This document shows, piece after piece, positions 36,997 through 44,368 of a DNA stretch of 64,000 bases; the first letter of the stretch is position 1; each line of letters begins with the position of its first letter. The stretch comes from an uncultured Collinsella sp. (lineage in GTDB: Bacteria > Actinomycetota > Coriobacteriia > Coriobacteriales > Coriobacteriaceae). The notes beneath the pieces are model-generated. The model did no database searches, was not told where the DNA came from, and was given only the letters and a program-made list of their open reading frames with translations. The position numbers were made by a program, and so were the translations under genes. Where the stretch lies: the NCBI GenBank assembly GCA_902479135.1, contig CABSNU010000009.1, positions 1 through 64,000 of the forward strand, in the 5' to 3' direction.

Positions 36997-37770
36997 ATGG
37001 CACACCGAGCAGACCGACAGACAATGCAACTTGTCCTTATCCGTCACGGAGAATCCGAGTGGAACAAACTCAACCTGTTCACCGGCTGGACCGACGTAGA
37101 ACTCACCGACACGGGCCGCGAAGAAGCCGCAGCAGGCGGTCGAGCCCTCAAAGAAGCGGGCTTCGACTTCGACGTCTGCTACACCTCGCGTCTCAAGCGC
37201 GCAATTCACACCCTCGACATCGTGCTCGGCCAAATGGATCGCGAGTGGTTGCCCGTCATCAAATCCTGGAAGCTCAACGAGCGCCACTACGGAGCGTTGC
37301 AGGGTCTCAACAAGGCCGATGCCGCAGCGGAGCACGGCGACGAGCAGGTGCTCATCTGGCGCCGCTCCTTCGATGTCTGCCCGCCGGCACTCGAGCCGGA
37401 CGACGCGCGCGATCCCCACACCCAGGAGCAATACCGTGATGTCGCGCCCGATCAGCTGCCCTATACCGAGTGCCTCAAGGACACGATCGCCCGCGCCTGG
37501 CCTTATTTCGAAGACGAGATTCGCCCCCAGATGCTCGCCGGCAAGCGCGTACTCATCGCCGCACACGGCAACTCCCTGCGCTCACTCGTCATGAAGCTCG
37601 AGCACCTCACGCCCGAGGAGATCCTCAAGGTCAACATCCCCACCGGCGTGCCGCTCGTCTACACCTTCGACACCGATTTCAACGTCCTCGACAAGCGCTA
37701 CATCGGCGACCCGGCGACCATCGCCGCCAAGATCGACGCCGTGGCCAATCAGGGCAAAGCGCACAAGTAG
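36997..37770 (+). CDS. gpmA: 2,3-bisphosphoglycerate-dependent phosphoglycerate mutase
   Basis: The 257-residue glycolytic enzyme has the catalytic histidine motif LIRHGESEWN, FTGWTDVELT, YTSRLKRAIHT, ERHYGALQGLNK and the second catalytic histidine in AAHGNSLR. It interconverts 3- and 2-phosphoglycerate. Length matches the family (about 250) with a short N-terminal extension before MQLVLIRHGE. AAGGAGG lies just upstream of the ATG at 36997. The Nramp transporter gene follows after 75 bases, perhaps in the same transcript. Confidence 0.95.
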   Translation: MAHRADRQTMQLVLIRHGESEWNKLNLFTGWTDVELTDTGREEAAAGGRALKEAGFDFDVCYTSRLKRAIHTLDIVLGQMDREWLPVIKSWKLNERHYGALQGLNKADAAAEHGDEQVLIWRRSFDVCPPALEPDDARDPHTQEQYRDVAPDQLPYTECLKDTIARAWPYFEDEIRPQMLAGKRVLIAAHGNSLRSLVMKLEHLTPEEILKVNIPTGVPLVYTFDTDFNVLDKRYIGDPATIAAKIDAVANQGKAHK

Positions 37771-37845
37771 CCCCAACCCAAATCCGACGCGTGGCGCCGC
37801 ACGACCCAGATGCGACGTCACGCCGCCCATACGCAGGAGCTCACC

Positions 37846-39102
37846 ATGCTCAACCATCTCAAACAACACTTTGGCTCCCGACGCACCGGTGGTCACGGAG
37901 GCCTAGACATTGCGCGGCATATCGGCCCCGGGCTGCTCGTGACCGTCGGCTTTATCGACCCGGGCAACTGGGCCTCCAATATGGCCGCGGGCTCGCAGTT
38001 TGGCTACGCGCTGCTGTGGATCGTCACGCTATCCACGATTATGCTCATCGTGCTGCAGCACAACGCGGCGCACCTGGGTATCGCCACGGGCGCCTGCCTT
38101 GCCGAGGCCACGACACGTTACCTCCCCCGCTTCGTCGGGCGTACGGTGCTCGCCAGCGCCTATCTCGCGACCATCGCCACCGCCATGGCCGAAGTCCTGG
38201 GTGGCGCGATTGCCCTTCAAATGCTCTTTGGGCTGCCCGTGCGCGCGGGCTGCGTCATCGTGGCGGCAGTATCGATGGCGATGCTCATGACGAGCTCCTA
38301 CAAGCGCGCCGAACGCTGGATCATCGCCTTCGTGGGTGTGGTGGGACTCTCGTTTTTAGCAGAGCTCGCGCTGGTCAAAGTCGACTGGCCGCAAGCAACC
38401 GCAAGCTGGATCATCCCCAGCATGCCTGCCGACTCGGCAACGATTATCGTGAGTGTCCTGGGTGCGGTCGTTATGCCACACAACCTTTTTCTGCACTCCG
38501 AGGTCATCCAATCCATGCACTTCGAAGGCCAAGGCGAGCAAGTTATCGAAGAACGTCTGCACTACGAGCTCTTCGACACGCTCTTTTCGATGGGCGTGGG
38601 CTGGGCAATCAACTCGGCCATGGTCATCCTTGCCGCAACGACCTTCTTTGCGCACGGCATGGTCGTAGACGACCTCGCCGTCGCAGCGGCCACGCTCTCC
38701 CCCATTCTGGGCCCGGCGAGCTCGACCATCTTTGCGATAGCGCTGCTGTTCGCGGGACTATCGAGCAGCGTGACAGCGGGCATGGCGGCGGGAACCATCA
38801 CTGCGGGCATGTTCGACGAGGAATACGATATCCACGACCGACATTCCTCGATCGGGGTGGCGGCCTGTTTCGTCGGCGCAGTGACGGCGTGCCTGGTCGT
38901 CCCAAATCCTTTTGAAGGTCTCATCTGGAGTCAGGCACTGCTGTCGCTTCAGCTACCGATTACGGTCTTTGTGCTCATACGGCTCACCAGTTCACCCCGC
39001 GTCATGGGCAAATACGCCAATTCGCGCCCGCTCAACGCGCTGCTCGTAGGGATTGGTGCCATCGTGACGATTCTCGATGTCGTGTTGTTGACAGGGATGT
39101 AA
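37846..39102 (+). CDS. Nramp family divalent metal transporter
   Basis: This 418-residue membrane protein has about eleven hydrophobic segments and the two Nramp metal-binding motifs: DPGNW in the first segment (residues ~40-45) and MPHNLFLHS in the sixth. It imports Mn(II) or Fe(II) with protons. The canonical Met in MPH, present here, is the residue that favours transition metals over Mg or Ca. The start at 37846 follows AGGAG; an in-frame ATG at 37810 lacks such a site. MntR-type operators were not recognised nearby. Confidence 0.92.
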   Translation: MLNHLKQHFGSRRTGGHGGLDIARHIGPGLLVTVGFIDPGNWASNMAAGSQFGYALLWIVTLSTIMLIVLQHNAAHLGIATGACLAEATTRYLPRFVGRTVLASAYLATIATAMAEVLGGAIALQMLFGLPVRAGCVIVAAVSMAMLMTSSYKRAERWIIAFVGVVGLSFLAELALVKVDWPQATASWIIPSMPADSATIIVSVLGAVVMPHNLFLHSEVIQSMHFEGQGEQVIEERLHYELFDTLFSMGVGWAINSAMVILAATTFFAHGMVVDDLAVAAATLSPILGPASSTIFAIALLFAGLSSSVTAGMAAGTITAGMFDEEYDIHDRHSSIGVAACFVGAVTACLVVPNPFEGLIWSQALLSLQLPITVFVLIRLTSSPRVMGKYANSRPLNALLVGIGAIVTILDVVLLTGM

Positions 39103-39130
39103 TGGGACGGGGCACCTACCCAGGCAAACG

Positions 39131-39267
39131 TCTCGATCTGTAACATCTAGACCCGCTTTTGATGTCTAGATGTTACAGATCGAGATCATTCCGAGGGACA
39201 GCTCCGTTTGTCTCAATCTGTAACAAGTGGACCCAATTTCCACCGTTAGATGTTACAGATTGAGACA
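39131..39267. repeat. Palindrome array 6 (2 units)
   Basis: Units lie at 39131-39186 and 39209-39267. The first is the most symmetrical copy in the window: the complementarity continues from CTCGATCTGTAACA into TCTAGAC, leaving only an 11-base loop. The array sits between the convergent Nramp and rubredoxin genes. Confidence 0.92.
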
Positions 39268-39336
39268 AAAGGTCGGCCGGACTCACAACAGACAGGATCG
39301 GCCAACAGCAACCGTGATCCCTTGGGGGCGGAGAAA

Positions 39337-39371
39337 AAGGGTCCCGGCCGGGATATCCGACCGGGACCCTT
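39337..39371 (-). terminator. Terminator of the rubredoxin gene
   Basis: An 11-base perfect stem (AAGGGTCCCGG with CCGGGACCCTT) is followed on the minus strand by TTTCTCC. It lies about 40 bases after the rubredoxin stop. Confidence 0.75.
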
Positions 39372-39411
39372 GGACAGAGCTATATGTTGCCGTGAGCCGC
39401 GTGCCGACGAG

Positions 39412-39555
39412 CTACTCCTCGACGAGCTCAAACTGATCGGGACCGACGCCGCACACCGGGCACACATAATCCTCGGGCAGCTCGGGCGTATCGACCTCAA
39501 CCTCGTAACCGCAAACGACGCACACGAACTTATACGTCTTCTTCTCCTCAGCCAT
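39412..39555 (-). CDS. Rubredoxin (47 aa)
   Basis: This very small gene encodes a rubredoxin: FVCVVCGYEVEV with Cys12 and Cys15, and YVCPVCGVGPDQFE with Cys32 and Cys35, the four ligands of a single iron. Spacing and the short acidic C-terminus fit the family, although it is a little shorter than the usual 52-54. AGAGGAG precedes the ATG. The flavin reductase gene lies upstream on the same strand, and such pairs act together in oxygen or NO detoxification in anaerobes. It has its own promoter (39600-39627), so it can be made independently. Confidence 0.88.
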   Translation of the reverse strand: MAEEKKTYKFVCVVCGYEVEVDTPELPEDYVCPVCGVGPDQFELVEE

Positions 39556-39599
39556 GATGTTCTCCTCTCGAACGCGACTGGTGATGTACTTCGCTTATT

Positions 39600-39627
39600 A
39601 GTATATGTTATCAATAATATAATGCAA
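39600..39627 (-). promoter_or_regulatory. Promoter of the rubredoxin gene
   Basis: On the minus strand TTGCAT and TATACT are spaced by 16 bases in an A+T-rich patch between the flavin reductase and rubredoxin genes, about 45 bases before the rubredoxin start. Confidence 0.6.
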
Positions 39628-39644
39628 GTATTTTTAAAACATTT

Positions 39645-40148
39645 CTAGCCTTGATACGAGGACGCCTTCGGAGGCGTCTTGCCCTTCAGGACCTTATGGT
39701 AGTAATCGTAGGTGAGCGGCGTCTCGTCGCTCAGGCGCTCGGCATCCCCGACCTCGCCGATAAACAGTAGATGCGTACCCACATCCACAGTGTCGATCAA
39801 ACGGCAGCTAAACAGGGCCGTCGCGTGCTCGGGCACATAGGGCATGCCCAGAGCCGTCTCGCGGGTCTCGTATTTGGCAAACTTGTCATAATCGCTGCTG
39901 GTGCGGAACCCAAAGTTACCGATGTAGAGCATGTCGGCGGTCTGATCGATCACGGTCAGTGCGAACGCTTTGGCCGATGCGATGACGCCCGAGGTGACGT
40001 TGTCCTTGTTCACGGCAACCGAAATGCGCGACGGCATGGACGTCACCTGCACCGCAGTGTTGATGACGCAGCCGGCACGCAGCCCGTCTGCCGCGGCGCT
40101 CACCACGTACAGACCGCTCGGCATGGTAAAGAACGCAGTTTTGTCCAT
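39645..40148 (-). CDS. Flavin reductase domain protein (flavoredoxin-like)
   Basis: The 167-residue protein has the FMN-binding flavin-reductase fold: MPSGLYVVSA, GCVINTAVQVTSMPSRISVAVNKDN, FALTVI, then HLLFIGEV. It matches the N-terminal half of high-molecular-weight rubredoxins, in which flavin reductase and rubredoxin are fused; here the rubredoxin is encoded separately just downstream. The pair likely forms an NAD(P)H-to-rubredoxin electron chain (inference from the family). The start at 40148 was chosen for GGGGAGTG upstream. Confidence 0.88.
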   Translation of the reverse strand: MDKTAFFTMPSGLYVVSAAADGLRAGCVINTAVQVTSMPSRISVAVNKDNVTSGVIASAKAFALTVIDQTADMLYIGNFGFRTSSDYDKFAKYETRETALGMPYVPEHATALFSCRLIDTVDVGTHLLFIGEVGDAERLSDETPLTYDYYHKVLKGKTPPKASSYQG

Positions 40149-40202
40149 AACAATCACTCCCCTAACCCGGGTTGGAACCTCATGGATGTATGTACCCACA
40201 AA

Positions 40203-40233
40203 AAAGGCAGCGCCCATAACGGACGCCGCCTTT
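40203..40233 (-). terminator. Terminator of the smpB transcription unit
   Basis: AAAGGCAGCG pairs with CGCCGCCTTT (one mismatch). On the minus strand it is followed by TTTTTGTG. It lies between smpB and the flavin reductase gene, next to the palindrome at 40276-40343. Confidence 0.65.
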
Positions 40234-40275
40234 GAAACATATGTGTCAGAACAGTAAGAAAGATGAGACGCCCGC

Positions 40276-40343
40276 AGTTGCGGTGAAATAGGGACTGAAT
40301 AGCCCCCTCAAACAGGCAAACCAGTCCGTATTCCACCGCAACT
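40276..40343. repeat. AGTTGCGG palindrome, copy 3
   Basis: The left arm AGTTGCGGTGAAATAGGGAC and right arm GTCCGTATTCCACCGCAACT are imperfect complements with about 28 bases between them. The copy lies just after smpB on its transcript. Confidence 0.85.
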
Positions 40344-40355
40344 TATGAAGGACGG

Positions 40356-40826
40356 TCAGCGGTTGCGTTCCTTGAGGGCGCGGTCGATCTCGCGTTGGAC
40401 ATCACGCTTGGCCATGTCCTCGCGCTTGTCGTAGAGCTTCTTGCCGCGACCCAGGCCCAGCAGCAGTTTTACGCGACCGTCGGTATTAAAGTAGAGCTCC
40501 AACGGAACCAGCGCATAACCACGGTTGCGAAGTTTGCCGTCAAGAAAGTCGATCTCCTTGCGGTGCAGCAGCAGACGGCGCCGACGGTCGGGATCGCGAT
40601 TCCACACGCCACCATGGCTATAAGGGTGGATATGCAGGCCGACGAGCCAGCACTCACCGCCACGAATCAATGCAAAGGTATCGGTGATCTGGCAGGCGCG
40701 CTCGCGAATCGACTTGACCTCGGTGCCGCTCAGCTCAATACCGCACTCAAACGTCTCATCGATAAAGTACTCGTGATGTGCCGAGCGATTCTTGGAAATG
40801 AGCTTGCGCTCGCGCTTACTGGGCAT
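40356..40826 (-). CDS. smpB: SsrA-binding protein (tmRNA chaperone)
   Basis: The 156-residue protein matches SmpB: NRSAHHEYFIDETFECGIELSGTEVKSIR, IHPYSHGGVWNRDP, and the C-terminal KLLLGLGRGKKLYDKREDMAKRD region, which enters the ribosomal mRNA path. It delivers tmRNA to stalled ribosomes. The start at 40826 follows AAGGAGG; the frame stays open further but overlaps the TPR gene and lacks family similarity. The start overlaps the preceding TPR gene by 11 bases, so the two are coupled. The tmRNA gene is not in this window. Confidence 0.95.
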   Translation of the reverse strand: MPSKRERKLISKNRSAHHEYFIDETFECGIELSGTEVKSIRERACQITDTFALIRGGECWLVGLHIHPYSHGGVWNRDPDRRRRLLLHRKEIDFLDGKLRNRGYALVPLELYFNTDGRVKLLLGLGRGKKLYDKREDMAKRDVQREIDRALKERNR

Positions 40827-41733
40827 CGCCGGCCTCCTTGGCGCCATTGGCGTTTGAGCCCGCAGCCTCGCGCTTTGCCCTGCGCTCGGCATTAAGCTCG
40901 GCATCGCTCTCGCGCACCAGCTTGATAATCGCCGCGCATGCCTCCTCGCCCACCAGGTCGCGGGCACGGACCGTCAGACGCGTAGCCTCCTGCTTGTCGC
41001 CGTCGCTTGCAGCATCGGTCGCGCACATGATCAGGCAGATGGCGATCTCGGCCGAAGGCGAGGTCGGCACGCCCTGCAGGGCGAGCTCACCCATCACATG
41101 GTCGTCACTCTCGTCCGCGGCATCCGGATAGGTGGTATGGATCTTGTTGAGCAGGCGCGTCGTATGCGCATCATTGGGCGCCAGGCGCAGCGCCAGACGC
41201 GCGCAGCCCACGGCAGCCGAAATGTTCTCGGTCTCGGGCTCCAAGAAGTACTGACCCAAGTTGGTGTAGGCGCGTGCGGCGCACTTACCGTCGCTCGCGC
41301 GCTCCAGCACCGAGAACGAGAGCGATGCCCACTCCTGCTTGTCCTCAAGCGCGCGGAACAGCTCGGCCAAGTCCAAGCGATAGTTGCAGTTCATGGGATC
41401 CCAACGCACGGCCTGCATCAGGGCATTCCGAGCACTCACATAATCCTGCTGGCGAATGTAGGCAAACGCCATGTCGGAGTACAGGCGGTCAAAGGGAACC
41501 TCGACCTGCACCAGCTCGCGCGGATCCTTCTCCACACGGCGATAGGCCAGGCGCTCAAACTTGCTGTCGAAGCTAAAGTACTGGCGCTTCTCCTCCGTCT
41601 TGCACTCAGCGTCGATATACTCCTCGGCGAGCTCCACCAGACGCTCAAGCAGCGGCGTCGCCGTAGCCAGGTCGCCCTGCGCCAGATAGTTCTCGGCATA
41701 CGTGATGTCTTCCAAGCTGATAGGCAGGTCCAT
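40816..41733 (-). CDS. TPR-repeat protein
   Basis: The 305-residue soluble protein is mostly helical with tetratricopeptide-like repeats: AENYLAQGDLATATPLLERLVELAEEY, SDMAFAYIRQQDYVSARNALMQAVRWDPMN, and AAVGCARLALRLAPNDAHTTRLLNKI. It ends in a charged Ala/Glu/Lys-rich tail. TPR proteins mediate protein-protein contacts; the partner is unknown. It precedes smpB in one operon and follows the tRNA genes on the same strand, but a terminator lies between them. Confidence 0.8.
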   Translation of the reverse strand: MDLPISLEDITYAENYLAQGDLATATPLLERLVELAEEYIDAECKTEEKRQYFSFDSKFERLAYRRVEKDPRELVQVEVPFDRLYSDMAFAYIRQQDYVSARNALMQAVRWDPMNCNYRLDLAELFRALEDKQEWASLSFSVLERASDGKCAARAYTNLGQYFLEPETENISAAVGCARLALRLAPNDAHTTRLLNKIHTTYPDAADESDDHVMGELALQGVPTSPSAEIAICLIMCATDAASDGDKQEATRLTVRARDLVGEEACAAIIKLVRESDAELNAERRAKREAAGSNANGAKEAGDAQ

Positions 41734-41796
41734 GACAACTCCTCGGTCCGGGCGGCAGACTCAACGCGCGCCTTAAATATCGGTCAATACACAAAA

Positions 41797-41820
41797 CCCG
41801 GGTCTCTTACGAGGCCCGGG
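41797..41820 (-). terminator. Terminator after the tRNA genes
   Basis: CCCGGGTCTC pairs imperfectly with GAGGCCCGGG. On the minus strand it is followed by TTTTGTG, ten bases past the tRNA-Glu end. Confidence 0.75.
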
Positions 41821-41830
41821 CGTTCAATTT

Positions 41831-41907
41831 TGGTAGCCCGTACCAGATTCGAACTGGTGATCTCCGCCTTGAGAGGGCGGCGTCCTAAACCGCTAGACGA
41901 ACGGGCC
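41831..41907 (-). tRNA. tRNA-Glu (CTC)
   Basis: A full cloverleaf is visible: acceptor stem GGCCCGT with ACGGGCT, D arm GTCTAGCGGTTTAGGAC, anticodon stem CCGCC/GGCGG with loop CTCTCAA (anticodon CTC), T arm with TTCGAAT, discriminator A and encoded CCA. It is transcribed after tRNA-Gln, 17 bases away. Confidence 0.95.
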
Positions 41908-41924
41908 ATATGTAGCAAATGCAA

Positions 41925-41998
41925 TGGCTGGGATGGAGGGAGTCGAACCCCCATTGACGGAACCAGAATCCGCTGTCCTGCCATTAGACGACATCCCA
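41925..41998 (-). tRNA. tRNA-Gln (CTG)
   Basis: Acceptor stem TGGGATG pairs with CATCCCA; the anticodon stem encloses loop TTCTGGT (anticodon CTG). The T loop TTCGACT and a CCA end are encoded. It is first in the two-tRNA transcript. Confidence 0.95.
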
Positions 41999-42042
41999 AT
42001 GACTGCATCGCTGCGCTCGGCTGTGCCTTTGCGCAAGAAAGA

Positions 42043-42071
42043 AATATACGGGAAGTCCGGCCGTGACGCAA
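42043..42071 (-). promoter_or_regulatory. Promoter of the tRNA operon
   Basis: On the minus strand, TTGCGT and TATATT are separated by exactly 17 bases, with the -10 about 45 bases before tRNA-Gln. It is a near-consensus housekeeping promoter. Confidence 0.7.
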
Positions 42072-42263
42072 GCCCCAATTTTGACTTTTTTGAAATTCAG
42101 TCAAATACGGCCAACACGTGAAGGACCTGTGAAGCGCCAGCGACACGTACGGCGCCAAAGCCCGTAAAACATCCCGCATCTACCGCTGGTAGATTACAAC
42201 AATGCAGCACTCACGGCTGATGGCACAATCGAACCGTCATCATTGCACGGATATCGAGGCGCC

Positions 42264-42674
42264 ATGGACGAAGAGCTTGATTACCTATGGGAGACCCTGG
42301 GCCTCGAGATCACTGCTGACCTTTGGCCCGAACGGGACAAAATCCATCCCACTCTGCGCCCCGCCATCACGGTGATGCAGGCAAAATACCGCCGTGCATC
42401 CTTTTTGATCATGCGGATGTCATGGCACGCGGGACTCCCCGACCTTAAGCGAATCCAGGCAAGCCTCGTCGAGCTGTCCGGTATGCCGACCGTCATATCC
42501 GAGGCGCACCTGGAGCAGCGCCAGCGCGAGCGACTGCAACAGCAGCGGATCCCCTTTATCTGCCCCGGCGTTCAGGCATATCTGCCCTTTATGGACGAGG
42601 AGTACTGGAGCGGCAAGCCCAACAAGCACGTAAAGGTCTACGATCCGCACGAATGGGCACAGCTCGAGGATTGA
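42264..42674 (+). CDS. Small uncharacterised protein (136 aa)
   Basis: The product is a 136-residue soluble protein with WETLGLEITADLWPERDKIHP, SWHAGLPDLKRIQASLVELSGMPTVIS and RIPFICPGVQAYLPFMDEEYW. The last segment recalls short MarR-like proteins with a (V/I)PFI-P--Q-YLPF motif, so a DNA-binding role is possible but not shown. The ATG at 42264 follows GAGG; an upstream TTG in frame is an alternative. It stands alone between tRNAs and the arsC-like gene and ends in TGA. Confidence 0.6.
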   Translation: MDEELDYLWETLGLEITADLWPERDKIHPTLRPAITVMQAKYRRASFLIMRMSWHAGLPDLKRIQASLVELSGMPTVISEAHLEQRQRERLQQQRIPFICPGVQAYLPFMDEEYWSGKPNKHVKVYDPHEWAQLED

Positions 42675-42746
42675 GCCGAGCGAGCCCGCCGATGGAAAAC
42701 ACGTCCCACCCTGAGCACTCAAAACGGGTCGCACTTTCCGCAGCCG

Positions 42747-43106
42747 CTACAGCAGCGCCTCAGTCCAAGCCGCTTCCTTAAAGCCGGGGATCGCAAAGTC
42801 GTCACCCACCAGCAGCGGGCGCTTAACCAGCATGCCGTCGGTCGCCAGCAGCTCGTAGCACTGCTGATCCGTCATGCCTGCGTCCAGGCGCGCCTTCAGG
42901 CCCAGCTCTCGATATTTCATGCCCGACGAGTTAAAGAAGCGTCGCACCGGCAGTCCCGAACGAGCAATCCAGGTCGCAAGCTCATCAGCCGTGGGATTGT
43001 CCAAAACGATATCGCGGTCGATATACTCTACCCCGTGTTCGTCCAGCCATGCCTTGGCCTTCTTACAGGTCGAGCACTTGGGATATTCAGCAAACAGTAC
43101 GGTCAT
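42747..43106 (-). CDS. ArsC/Spx family thioredoxin-fold protein
   Basis: The 119-residue protein has the family start TVLFAEYPKCSTCKKAKAWLDE with CSTC near residue 10, later LPVRRFFNSSGMKYRE, and KRPLLVGDD near the end. These motifs define ArsC-related proteins of the YffB/Spx type. It may be a glutaredoxin-like reductase or a regulator; no arsenic genes are adjacent. The start at 43106 follows GGAGG. Confidence 0.85.
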   Translation of the reverse strand: MTVLFAEYPKCSTCKKAKAWLDEHGVEYIDRDIVLDNPTADELATWIARSGLPVRRFFNSSGMKYRELGLKARLDAGMTDQQCYELLATDGMLVKRPLLVGDDFAIPGFKEAAWTEALL

Positions 43107-43198
43107 GGAAATCCTCCGAATATAGATCGGCCAACGCAGGCACACGCCACACGAGGCGCCTTCGCATGATGGGCCAATTGTAGCCCACGGGTCACACG

Positions 43199-44251
43199 CT
43201 AAACGAACCGTACCCCGAATCCGCGTTTGATGAACGGCAGCAGCTCCATTGCCTCGGGCGTGATATGGCCCGCAACGTTCATGCGCTCGTCACCGGGAAG
43301 ATCGACCCGCGCAATCTCAAGCTCGCCTTCGTAGCGCCCATAGCCGCTATTGCTCACAGCGATCGACCCCGTCTTTCGTGACAGGCCGGCACCGGCATCC
43401 ATCGGCACGGAATCCGGCTTAAGCGTCGTACGCGACTCCTGAGACCTAAAGATGAGGGTGCTCGAATCGGGTCGGTCGTGATGAATCTGCCCACGTACAT
43501 AGGCATAACCGGGCTCAAGCTCGCATTGCAGGTCCACGTATCCGGCGGAAACATGAGCAAACTGCGTCCAGCCCGCATCGGAAAGATCGGGGTCGCCGAC
43601 CAACACAATGTCGCAATCGGCGCCATGTGCAAGCTCAAGCATATTGAGAGCAACCTTTGACGCGCGACCGCGCTGCGCCTCGACCGTCGGCAGTCCCTCG
43701 AATACCGGCCCGCGAACGTTGGCATCACCCGGCACAAAAGCCATGATTTCGAATCCAAGCGCCGCAAGACGAAGATTCACCCGAGCAATGTCCTCCAGAG
43801 CTAAACCGGTATAAGGCTTGGGGTAAAAATTGTGGCAGGCGGCAAAACGAGTCACATCGGCACCGGCCTCACGCCACGATGCGATTTCATCAGAACTCAC
43901 CGTCGATGCATTGACCACTATGCGAAATACACCGGACAGCTCCGCGACCCGTTGGGCGCTAAAGCCATAGTCCAAACGAAGGTATTCCAACCCCAGATCG
44001 CGCAGGTCCTCGATGCGCTCAAGCCCGAGCAAATCGCACGTGCGAGGCCCCACATCGGCAATGAGCGCAATGCCGCGGGCGGAAAGCAGCGACAGCACAT
44101 GACGGACCTTATCGGTATACGCCGCTCCCCCATCCTCGGGAATATGCAGCGAGGTGAACGCATAGCGCGCACCCGCCGCGGCACCGTGTTCAATCGTCCG
44201 CTCAATATCCTGCAGAGGGTTGGAAAGATAAATCGAAATACCCGTTTTCAC
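43199..44251 (-). CDS. mupG: MupG-family 6-phospho-N-acetylmuramidase (DUF871)
   Basis: The 350-residue TIM-barrel protein matches DUF871/MupG: MKTGISIYLSN, FTSLHIPEDGG, YLRLDYGFS, NASTVSSDEI and CHNFYPKPYTGL. In Firmicutes, MupG splits MurNAc-6-phosphate-GlcNAc, the sugar imported by MurP, before MurQ acts. Its neighbours here are exactly murP, murQ and a murR-like regulator, which supports the assignment. A terminator-like hairpin (44275-44301) separates it from murP, so it may be less expressed. Confidence 0.88.
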   Translation of the reverse strand: MKTGISIYLSNPLQDIERTIEHGAAAGARYAFTSLHIPEDGGAAYTDKVRHVLSLLSARGIALIADVGPRTCDLLGLERIEDLRDLGLEYLRLDYGFSAQRVAELSGVFRIVVNASTVSSDEIASWREAGADVTRFAACHNFYPKPYTGLALEDIARVNLRLAALGFEIMAFVPGDANVRGPVFEGLPTVEAQRGRASKVALNMLELAHGADCDIVLVGDPDLSDAGWTQFAHVSAGYVDLQCELEPGYAYVRGQIHHDRPDSSTLIFRSQESRTTLKPDSVPMDAGAGLSRKTGSIAVSNSGYGRYEGELEIARVDLPGDERMNVAGHITPEAMELLPFIKRGFGVRFV

Positions 44252-44274
44252 GCTTCAACACTCCTTTAAAAAAG

Positions 44275-44301
44275 GCCGGCGGAGCAGTTAGCCCCACCGG
44301 C
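44275..44301 (-). terminator. Attenuating terminator between murP and mupG
   Basis: On the minus strand GCCGGTGGGGC pairs with GCTCCGCCGGC around TAACT (two wobble-type pairs), followed by CTTTTTT. It lies within the gap upstream of mupG and may reduce its transcription. Confidence 0.65.
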
Positions 44302-44368
44302 ACAACCATAGCATCAAGAAATCTGCCGCGCGCTGCGAGCCCTGAGCAACACGGCTCGCGATATCAAA

